Position numbers and translations under genes: made by a program. The notes under the pieces were generated by a model that searched no databases, was not told the origin of the DNA, and saw only the letters and a program-made list of their open reading frames with translations. Shown in pieces: positions 18,470 to 24,920 of a stretch of 64,000 nt of DNA. Source of the DNA: Buttiauxella agrestis ATCC 33320 (GTDB lineage: Bacteria; Pseudomonadota; Gammaproteobacteria; Enterobacterales; Enterobacteriaceae); the NCBI RefSeq assembly GCF_000735355.1, contig NZ_JMPI01000050.1, positions 18,899-82,898 of the forward strand, read 5' to 3'. How positions within the stretch are numbered: the first letter of the stretch is position 1; every line of letters starts with the position of its first letter.

Positions 18470-19822
18470 TCAAGATTTATCATTGCCGGATAAGCTATCT
18501 CCGGCAAAATCACTATGTTCGCGGTTATCCCGACGAGTAGCTGTTTGTTTACGTATCTGAGTCGCCAACTCCCCTCCAATAGTATGTTGGACACGAGAAT
18601 AATTGCCACTTCGCTTCATTGTCTGGTACTCAGCAGCCCCGTTAGCTATAGTGCTTCCCATATGGCTTGCCATGCGGCCAGCTCGCGAGAAGGATGCAGC
18701 AAAACCTTTGCTTCCCCCACTGGAGCTACCTTTACCAGATGGTTGCTCTCCCGACGTGTCTACAGAACCGGTATCTTCACCACCAATTACGCCACCGGAA
18801 CCCGACTCTTCGGCCATGGCAGCTTGCGCAGACTCGAACGCTGCTTTTAATGCAGAGGCTCCGCCGCTGACTTGAGCTGATGCACCCATTGCCATTGCCC
18901 CAGCACCGCTGATGGCAGTAGCGGCAGCGCCGGTAATCATACCCGCCCCAAATCCACCAATCCCTTGTAAAGAAGCCCCTCCTACAACACCTGATAACAA
19001 TAGTGGTAGCTTATTCGTTAATACTAGCAGGATAATTGACGCCAGAAGCAGAATGATAAGACTATTAAGATCAGGAACATCATCTTTAATAAGAGAAAAA
19101 TATTGATCTATAAATGATTGTCCAATCCCAATAATTAATGTCATCGTGAATAATTGAATGCCAATCGATAAAACAGTTCGTAAGTAATTAATTGCTATAT
19201 CAGAGGTCCATTTCGAACCACCAAACCCCAGCAATATAACTCCTGCATAACATAACACCCATGCAGAAACCAACATGATTAGCATATTTGTCGCTATAAG
19301 GGACATCACTACCAAAACGATTATCGCGACTGTTATCATAATGGTGGATATCATTGGCGACCAAATTGATGCGGCTGAACTGACCTTTGTTAATATCGCA
19401 AACGCCATATCAACTATGCTTGAGGGAGAAATACCAGTACTTATTCCTAACGCGTTTGCTGCAAGTTGTCTCATTGAATTAATTATGGATTGCGATATGG
19501 ATGGGCCGTTGATTAAAAGATAATAAAAAAAACCAATGACGGCAAAAAAGCGAACTATTTCAGCGAGTACACCTGTCAACCCTTCCCCTTGCATCGCCAT
19601 CATACCAAATGTCCAAACCATACTTATTAATACCAGCCCCCAGAAGAGCCAATTTGCATAGTCTGCAATTACTGCTGTCCATGTACTGGCTACTTGTTGA
19701 AACTTATCTAATAAAGTATCAAGTAGCCCGCTACTATCTAATTGACCAGCATAGGCATTTATAGAAAAGAAAAGTATGATACCTAAAAAGGTGAGCTTAC
19801 TTACTATTTTCATGATTACCAT
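18470..19822 (-). CDS. trbL: TrbL-like (VirB6-type) mating-pore inner membrane protein
   Basis: 450 residues with a signal-like N-terminus, then LLDTLLDKFQQVASTWTAVIADYANWLFWG and at least five hydrophobic helices to about residue 300, followed by a Gly/Ala/Ser-rich tail. This is the TrbL/VirB6 family, which spans the inner membrane in conjugation systems. It is somewhat shorter than RP4 TrbL (about 530). The order trbJ-trbK-trbL on this strand is the RP4 order. The first ATG lies inside the end of trbK (7-nt overlap); a second ATG three codons on (19813) is an alternative. No other mating-pore genes are present, so it cannot form a pore alone. Confidence 0.8.
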   Translation of the reverse strand: MVIMKIVSKLTFLGIILFFSINAYAGQLDSSGLLDTLLDKFQQVASTWTAVIADYANWLFWGLVLISMVWTFGMMAMQGEGLTGVLAEIVRFFAVIGFFYYLLINGPSISQSIINSMRQLAANALGISTGISPSSIVDMAFAILTKVSSAASIWSPMISTIMITVAIIVLVVMSLIATNMLIMLVSAWVLCYAGVILLGFGGSKWTSDIAINYLRTVLSIGIQLFTMTLIIGIGQSFIDQYFSLIKDDVPDLNSLIILLLASIILLVLTNKLPLLLSGVVGGASLQGIGGFGAGMITGAAATAISGAGAMAMGASAQVSGGASALKAAFESAQAAMAEESGSGGVIGGEDTGSVDTSGEQPSGKGSSSGGSKGFAASFSRAGRMASHMGSTIANGAAEYQTMKRSGNYSRVQHTIGGELATQIRKQTATRRDNREHSDFAGDSLSGNDKS

Positions 19823-19989
19823 TCTCGTTTAGGGCTTGGTTTATTATTACTCCGTAGAGCACATTTATCGTATTTATGTTCATCAAATTTATTATCTGGC
19901 GTCGATAAACAATCTTTATCATTTTTATCGCAAGAACATATGGCCAATAAACTGATCAGAATAAATACAATCAAAAGATTATCTTTCAT
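19816..19989 (-). CDS. trbK: TrbK-like entry-exclusion lipoprotein
   Basis: A 57-residue protein from ATG 19989 (AGGA upstream). It has a hydrophobic signal segment and a lipobox-like ICSC, giving a short mature lipoprotein. In RP4, trbK lies between trbJ and trbL and encodes the entry-exclusion lipoprotein that blocks uptake of a like plasmid. Same position, size and lipoprotein character support the call; direct sequence similarity is hard to judge by eye. The C-terminus PSPKREW strikingly resembles that of the upstream trbJ product (PSPKRIW). Confidence 0.7.
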   Translation of the reverse strand: MKDNLLIVFILISLLAICSCDKNDKDCLSTPDNKFDEHKYDKCALRSNNKPSPKREW

Positions 19990-20000
19990 TCTGCGTTTCC

Positions 20001-20795
20001 TCACCAAATTCGCTTCGGGCTTGGTGTATTTTCTCCAGCTAACGCTTTTTCATCAGCGGCTATCTGTTGTGATTCTTTATCTGCCTGAGCCTGTGCCAGT
20101 GTTGCTGCAGCGTTTTGTTGGACTACCAGAAGTGAGCGGATTTGCAGTAACTGATTTGTCTGTGCACTGGCAAGCTGGTTTGCCGCCTGAATAGCTTCCA
20201 TTTGCCCTTGTGCGCCGCTTGCCTGAGTTTGTAATTCGGCAAGATTATCAGCATCGCTCTGCAGGGTGTTCTGCTGCTCGTCAATTACCTTAAATACTGC
20301 GTCATTGGCCTTTTTACGCGCCCCTGAGCTGTTCTGTTCAGCTTCACGCAGTGCACTAATTTCAGACGCGGTACATTCAACATTGCTGTTAAAGCAAGGT
20401 GATGTCCTGTAGTAGTTAACATCCTGATATCGTTTCAGGTACGCATCGAGACTCCCGGCCTGATTCTTGTAGTAATTAAGGGTATCCTGCACCTGCAACA
20501 ATTTATTAATTGTTGAATTTGCCTGGTCCCAGATATAGGCCGCAGGTGCTACGGTGTTCTGCAGCATGTTTTCATACTGCTGCAACTGCATCTGGTACTG
20601 CTGGATTTGTTTAGTCACAGCCTGAACGTTGTTAACTGCGCTGATTGTGGTCTGAACCACATTAGTGCCATCAATAACTGGAATTCCGGCCTTCACCGGT
20701 AATGCCATGACGGACGCCACGAAAGAAACTATTAAAGCTTTTTTAGCGGCTAAAACCCTTCTTTGTGATGAAACTACTCGGAACATTAAATTCAT
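20001..20795 (-). CDS. trbJ: TrbJ-like (VirB5-type) conjugation protein
   Basis: 264 residues with a signal peptide ending near VMALPVKA. The mature protein starts GIPVIDGTNVVQTT and contains QIQQYQMQLQQYENMLQN, PAAYIWDQA and the paired cysteines in SPCFNSNVEC. A long coiled-coil C-terminal half follows with NQLASAQTNQLLQIR. These are hallmarks of IncP-type TrbJ. In RP4, TrbJ is a periplasmic mating-pore component. A strong GAGGTGA precedes the ATG. An exact KorB operator lies inside codons ~14-18. It is followed within 11 bp by trbK. Confidence 0.87.
   Translation of the reverse strand: MNLMFRVVSSQRRVLAAKKALIVSFVASVMALPVKAGIPVIDGTNVVQTTISAVNNVQAVTKQIQQYQMQLQQYENMLQNTVAPAAYIWDQANSTINKLLQVQDTLNYYKNQAGSLDAYLKRYQDVNYYRTSPCFNSNVECTASEISALREAEQNSSGARKKANDAVFKVIDEQQNTLQSDADNLAELQTQASGAQGQMEAIQAANQLASAQTNQLLQIRSLLVVQQNAAATLAQAQADKESQQIAADEKALAGENTPSPKRIW
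20742..20754. promoter_or_regulatory. KorB operator (O_B) within the start of trbJ
   Basis: TTTAGCGGCTAAA matches the IncP KorB operator TTTAGCSGCTAAA exactly. It is extended by one T and one A to a 15-bp near-perfect palindrome. It overlaps the signal-peptide codons of trbJ. Confidence 0.85.
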
Positions 20796-20876
20796 TTGCT
20801 CACCTCTTTTTCAACAGATTAGTAATATTTAACACTCTGTCTGTTAACAGACGCAGGGATATAGGAAACCACACAT

Positions 20877-21229
20877 TTATTTATCCAAGATTTTATCCAT
20901 AATGTTCCTTAGTTCTTGCCGAGTTGATTCTATTTTTGCAAGCAAGGTTCTTATCAGTGTGGGTGAAAAATCAACTGTTCGAGGATCATTTGCGAGCCAT
21001 AATTTAAGTAATCCGCCAAGTCTTCCAAGATCAGCGTTTACTCGGCTAAGTTCATTAACCTGTTTTATATCTACGATAGAATCAACCTGATAACCCATTG
21101 CAACTCTACGAACAAAACAGGCAACACTTAATCCAGATTCTTCTGCATTTTCTTGGATGAGAATTTTTCTTCGGGTAAACAATAAACTTTTATTGGCGTA
21201 CTATTTTTTCTAGTCTGAGTAACTTTCAT
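20877..21229 (-). pseudogene. traJ: IncP-type relaxosome protein TraJ, interrupted by a frameshift
   Basis: From ATG 21229 (GGAGAG upstream) the protein reads STPIKVYCLPEEK and then goes out of frame at an A-run near 21164-21168, stopping after 33 residues. In the -1 frame the rest reads ILIQENAEESGLSVACF...LGRLGGLLKLWLANDPRT...LLAKIESTRQEL, clearly the IncP TraJ family (RP4 has PIKVYCLPDER, LGRLGGLLKLWLTDDPRT). TraJ binds oriT and recruits the TraI relaxase. Loss of one A in a run of six would explain the break. Alternatives are a sequencing error or -1 ribosomal slippage at AAA. Confidence 0.82.
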
Positions 21230-21244
21230 ATAGCTCTCCATACA

Positions 21245-21375
21245 GGCGGTAGCCTGGCAGCCTCGCAGAGCAGGACGCCCTTGAGCCGCGATGCGGCGAA
21301 TAGGGAGTGGTAAAGTTGGAACACCGTAGCGGTGGGCCTACTTTACATGTCCTGCCCTCCAGTAGCCGTAGTATA
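21245..21375. other. oriT: Origin of transfer, RP4/IncP type
   Basis: The segment shares long stretches with RP4 oriT, including GCCTCGCAGAGCAGGA and GGTGGGCCTACTT. An inverted repeat with arms GTAAAG-TTGGAACACCG and CGGTGGGCC-TACTTTAC (21310-21346) corresponds to the TraJ-binding repeat. The nic motif reads GTCCTG|CCC (RP4 ATCCTG|CCC), placing the nick between 21354 and 21355 on the + strand. traJ starts next to it, as in RP4. No relaxase gene accompanies it. Confidence 0.9.
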
Positions 21376-21550
21376 TCTGTGCACATCAATGTGTATTTCA
21401 GTGTACAGGATGTGTTTTCTTAGCGTATTAATGCAGGATTACTCGGGTAAAATTCTTCGGTATATCGTGAGTCTCGATCCCGTCTCACTGGTGATAAACT
21501 CAGCCATAATTGATTTCATCGCACCTAACTCACAGGGAAATTTATCGGAT

Positions 21551-21563
21551 TTTAGCGGCTAAA
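21551..21563. promoter_or_regulatory. KorB operator (O_B) upstream of oriT
   Basis: Exact TTTAGCGGCTAAA, about 190 bp from the oriT nick site and 150 bp from the KorA operator. On the minus strand it is downstream of the candidate KorA-controlled promoter. Confidence 0.85.
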
Positions 21564-21704
21564 AATTTTAAAGCCTCCAAATCACAGCTAACCAATTATT
21601 TTATATGCTAAAAAAACAATCTACCTCATGTGTCAACAATACAAATACAAGCTATGAATGCTTACAGAACCAATCGTATCCAAAAGAAACAGATAACATT
21701 TAAA

Positions 21705-21732
21705 AATGTATGTTTAGCTAAACAAATCTCAA
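21705..21732 (-). promoter_or_regulatory. Candidate promoter with a KorA operator in the spacer
   Basis: GTTTAGCTAAAC at 21712-21723 is an exact copy of the IncP KorA operator. On the minus strand it is framed by TTGAGA (21732-21727) and TACATT (21710-21705) with a 16-bp spacer, so a KorA-type repressor would cover the promoter. Transcription would run through oriT towards traJ and trbJKL. The operator match is solid; the -35/-10 assignment is tentative. Confidence 0.65.
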
Positions 21733-21795
21733 TAAAAAATTAACATTAAAAAATCGAATAGTGATAATCAGGAATGTAATTTGCCCCCATCGAGC

Positions 21796-22039
21796 TTATC
21801 CACAGTATCTATCCTTTAACTACAGGTTAATTTTTATATAGGTTAAACCTACAGGAAAACACTACAGGGTGCTCTATAACCCTTTGTTATAAACTGACTT
21901 TACAGCGTTCCAAGAGACAGAACATGCGCATACCGAGACAAAACATGCGTAAACTGAGACAGAACATGCGCAGAATACTTTCTTTAAAGCGTGACAGAAT
22001 ATGCGTGGATAACTTTCTTCATCCCCAAGCTTATACACA
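21796..22039. other. oriV: Iteron-type replication origin
   Basis: Four direct repeats of about GAGACAGAACATGCG start at 21914, 21935, 21956 and 21991 (spacing 21, 21 and 35 bp). DnaA boxes TTATCCACA (21796-21804) and TTATACACA (22031-22039) flank them, with an 8-of-9 match at 22004-22012 on the other strand. A palindrome TAGGTTAAACCTA lies at 21839-21851 and AT-rich DNA to the left. The repA gene starts nearby and reads towards the iterons. This is a plasmid-style origin inside an integrated element. Confidence 0.8.
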
Positions 22040-22075
22040 CTGGTAAAGTGTAAGTTGATAGAGGTTCATCACGCT

Positions 22076-23065
22076 TCAATATCCCTCAGTTCTGTATTTT
22101 TTCCTTCGAGGTACTTGAGGAGCACCTGGTTTTATAAGAAGTCCTTTGTCGGTTGGTGTAGCGTCTAGCCCTGGCCATGCCCGCTGTACCTTTTCAAGCC
22201 CATCGTTAAACCGTCGTCTAAAGTCTTTGACATCGGCATAATTTGATCCCATTTGCTCCATCAAACCTAGCCAAGGGATAATTGTGACTCGCTTTAAATA
22301 ACTCACACGATACGTCGCCCAGCAATATATATCTAAGGCCATCGGAGAGCGCTTAATCAAACGCAATACTCTCATATCCAATGGGACAGGTTTATCTGTT
22401 ATCAGTTGAAAAAATTTAGGTGACAACTCAACCCAAGATTCCCATGAAAAATCTTGTTCTGGTTGTTTTGCACTCCATAAAATATGGGAAATATCAGCTA
22501 CTCTGGCTCCCATTTCATCCTCACAAATATATCCACTTTCCTCATTTAACTCTGCAAACGTAACACTAATCGTAGTTTTAAATAATCGCCGCATCTGTTC
22601 TCGAAATGGGTTTATAGAACCATTTTTTCCACCGGTTGAGCGAAGACCTAAGTCCTCCATGAAACGCCGTTGGGAGCGACCCAATTCAAGCTTACGTGCT
22701 TCCTGTTCTGTAATAAATCCTTTATCCAGCTTTGACTTATTTCTAACTGCTTGAGAACTAACCCAAACTAATAGTAATCGAGCATAGCAACCGAAAGGCA
22801 AACCTACTGCTGATGGTGCCATCATATGCATGGTTAAATTACCATTTTTACGGCACCACTCATTCAATCTTGGGTTGCTGTGTGGTAGAGTTGCTTGAAT
22901 TAAGAACCGAGCAATAAAACCTATTTCATTGGCCTCCAGAGCACTACACTCCTGGATTGCCAAAAGTTTATCTATATATCTCGTATTTCTCTTTACTTTC
23001 ACGGCCCCTTTTTTGTTTTGAGTCGGTCCCCTAGATGGAACATCCATTACATATTTAATCGTCAT
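22076..23065 (-). CDS. repA: Plasmid replication initiator, RepA_C family
   Basis: About 329 residues from ATG 23065 (GTG 23077 also possible). The segment ISHILWSAK, FSWESWVELSPKFFQLITDKPVPLDMRVLRLIKRSPMALDIYCWATYR and IPWLGL is the signature of the plasmid-encoded RepA family (PF04796). Such initiators bind iterons and open the origin. The iterons and DnaA boxes directly follow the gene. It is encoded immediately after alpA with almost no gap. Presence in an island suggests that the excised form replicates. Confidence 0.85.
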   Translation of the reverse strand: MTIKYVMDVPSRGPTQNKKGAVKVKRNTRYIDKLLAIQECSALEANEIGFIARFLIQATLPHSNPRLNEWCRKNGNLTMHMMAPSAVGLPFGCYARLLLVWVSSQAVRNKSKLDKGFITEQEARKLELGRSQRRFMEDLGLRSTGGKNGSINPFREQMRRLFKTTISVTFAELNEESGYICEDEMGARVADISHILWSAKQPEQDFSWESWVELSPKFFQLITDKPVPLDMRVLRLIKRSPMALDIYCWATYRVSYLKRVTIIPWLGLMEQMGSNYADVKDFRRRFNDGLEKVQRAWPGLDATPTDKGLLIKPGAPQVPRRKKYRTEGY

Positions 23066-23077
23066 GATGACTCGCAC

Positions 23078-23305
23078 TTACCAAAAAAAACCAGGTCTTG
23101 CTGCCTTTAAAGCAGATCTGCGCTTTTCTTCAATCCAGTTTTCAACCTCAGCTAAATCCCAAGCAACACTTCGGCTAGTCAAGACAATACGCTTAGGAAA
23201 CTCACCACGCTGTTCCAAGTTATAGATTGTTCGATCAGACAAAGGAATCATCTTGAGTAATGTTCTGCGATTAATCAGCATTTTATTAGTCATTGACGAA
23301 TTCAT
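23078..23305 (-). CDS. alpA: AlpA-family MerR-like DNA-binding regulator
   Basis: 75 residues from ATG 23305, chosen because AAGGAG lies 7 nt upstream. The protein reads MLINRRTLLKMIPLSDRTIYNLEQRGEFPKRIVL and then WDLAEVENWIEEK, the compact winged-helix fold of AlpA (excisionase-like regulators of P4-type islands). In such elements AlpA activates integrase or excision functions. Here it heads a two-gene unit with repA, so it may couple excision to replication. A DnaA box-like TTATCCACA lies just upstream of its start. Confidence 0.82.
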   Translation of the reverse strand: MNSSMTNKMLINRRTLLKMIPLSDRTIYNLEQRGEFPKRIVLTSRSVAWDLAEVENWIEEKRRSALKAARPGFFW

Positions 23306-23392
23306 ACCATATCTCCTTATCCACACTGTTTAGTGGATATTGCCTGAAATTTCTTGTATCTTAGTGGTATCAATTGGACAAATAGGTTGGAC

Positions 23393-24427
23393 ATGAAAAT
23401 ATTTGAAACGGAAGAAAATGCGCAAAAAAGACTAGGGCTGTATTACATCCCTGTTTGGGAACATACTGATGAAACGGTAGTGCATGCCATCCGCATCTTT
23501 AGGGAAAAATGGCATTCATATTCTGATAAATCTAAACGGTATAACATCATAAAATTGATCAAAGAGTTGATTGATCCATCTGTATCGGAATATTTAAGTC
23601 GACTTCCAAATCATTATTTATCTTTTTGCCCTGCCTCAATAAAAAATTGTAACTATAGCGATCTTGTTAAACTCAGAGGCTTTTCTTACACGGCCGATCA
23701 AATTCACTTTCATCTGAGAAATTTTGTTAACCATAGTTCTCATACAGAGCAAGACATGTTTTTCATATCCACTCAGGACATGCTCAAATCATTTTTTATG
23801 TATTGTGAAGGAAACAGACCAAAAAATTCAAAGTTAGCCCCCGATCTATATGTAAATATGGAAAGAAAAACGCGAATTTGTGCCTTATGTGGAAACCCGA
23901 CTGAATTTTCATCATTTATTAGATCATGGAAAGAGAATGGAGTTATTGAAGGTGAAGAAAACGAAGATAATGAGAAATCTGGAAAAAAAAAGAGACCAGA
24001 CTTCAGTCAAACATACTGTCTAAATCACCGACCGAAACTGCACGATGGTTCTTGGAACGCGACCTATAAACAGGCAAAACGTTCTACAAAGCAATTTGAG
24101 CAAGAAGTCTTGAGGCTACGGAGACAAATTGCCCATCCAGATCGCTACAATGCAAAATCTGGAGATAATTTAGTTGATGAGTACTTTTATCATTACCTCT
24201 TTGATTCTTCACTAGATCCAACTAATGTGCCTGAACTGCGCAACTTAGCACGCAGAATGGTAGATTCGCGACTGACTGACAACAAAAAGCGAATACTGGT
24301 TCTTCATAAGCAAGGGCTTTCCAATCGCGAAATTGGTATAAAATTAGGGGGCTTAACAGGTAGTGTACTAACAAATCAAGCTATTTCTAAAGCCTTAGGA
24401 ACGATTCGTGATGAGTTCATCTTATAA
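23393..24427 (+). CDS. Unrecognised protein with a cysteine/histidine cluster and C-terminal HTH
   Basis: 344 residues from ATG 23393 (AGG upstream; an in-frame TTG at 23354 would add 13). I do not recognise the family. Residues ~160-225 hold CALCGNP and then YCLNHRP, a possible CxxC...CxxH zinc site separated by an acidic/lysine-rich insert. The C-terminal ~60 residues (KKRILVLHKQGLSNREIGIKL...NQAISKALGTIRDEF) look like a sigma-region-4/LuxR type helix-turn-helix. It is the only + strand gene of the island and is transcribed divergently from alpA-repA. A regulatory role in island excision or helper sensing is a guess. Confidence 0.7.
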   Translation: MKIFETEENAQKRLGLYYIPVWEHTDETVVHAIRIFREKWHSYSDKSKRYNIIKLIKELIDPSVSEYLSRLPNHYLSFCPASIKNCNYSDLVKLRGFSYTADQIHFHLRNFVNHSSHTEQDMFFISTQDMLKSFFMYCEGNRPKNSKLAPDLYVNMERKTRICALCGNPTEFSSFIRSWKENGVIEGEENEDNEKSGKKKRPDFSQTYCLNHRPKLHDGSWNATYKQAKRSTKQFEQEVLRLRRQIAHPDRYNAKSGDNLVDEYFYHYLFDSSLDPTNVPELRNLARRMVDSRLTDNKKRILVLHKQGLSNREIGIKLGGLTGSVLTNQAISKALGTIRDEFIL

Positions 24428-24447
24428 AATTCCATTTCTGGCAAAAT

Positions 24448-24460
24448 TTTAGCGGCTAAA
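24448..24460. promoter_or_regulatory. KorB operator (O_B) past the HTH-like gene
   Basis: Exact TTTAGCGGCTAAA, 20 bp after the stop codon of the HTH/zinc-like gene. Confidence 0.82.
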
Positions 24461-24859
24461 ATCTCACTCAGAAAAACTAAACACATAATACATTTTAATA
24501 TTATCATCAACCAATTATGTAAAATCTTCCGCGATTAAACGGTATTAAGATGATGGCTCATGGTGTTATGATTTATCATTTGTAGCGCAGCTGTAAGCGA
24601 TTATGAAAAATGGATCTCTGTGATATTACCTCACCAGTAAACCACAGAAGCTGGTCTGTAATGACATAGGGCTGATCAATTCTATGGTTATGCAATGGCT
24701 AATCACCTTACTTGCCTCTGATCATGAAAGGCATTAGTTTTCCTGCGAGTAAGTCTAAGTCAAAGGGTCGTTTACAGTTGCCCTTCCCTCTGCTCAATAG
24801 GTACTAACTTACTTACTGAATCATAGAGATGGCATTTAGAGACATAGATGCCTCCATAT

Positions 24860-24872
24860 TTTAGCGGCTAAA
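24860..24872. promoter_or_regulatory. KorB operator (O_B) next to the end of int
   Basis: Exact TTTAGCGGCTAAA, about 50 bp past the integrase stop. KorB can act at a distance, so a promoter need not overlap. Confidence 0.82.
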
Positions 24873-24920
24873 ATTTTCCTTCTGTCGCCAGAAAAAGATT
24901 GATTACAATTTAATTTATTA

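Larger units (their letters stand above)
24428..24920. other. Intergenic region with two KorB operators
   Basis: 493 bp between the convergent ends of the HTH-like gene and int. It holds KorB operators at 24448-24460 and 24860-24872. Otherwise I see only very short reading frames and no clear hairpin terminator. Confidence 0.7.

Noticed and set aside
21434..21515. 26-codon minus-strand frame (MKSIMAEFITSETG) upstream of oriT
   Set aside because: Has a weak AGG before the ATG but no recognisable product; too short to support.
21332..21562. 76-codon frame on the + strand across oriT
   Set aside because: Starts in the oriT inverted repeat and ends in the KorB operator; residues look like read-through of non-coding DNA. 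TraK, expected here in RP4, is not recognisable.
21608..21636. TTGACA on the minus strand as a promoter
   Set aside because: At 16-18 bp the -10 would be TTTTAG; no acceptable hexamer at normal spacing.
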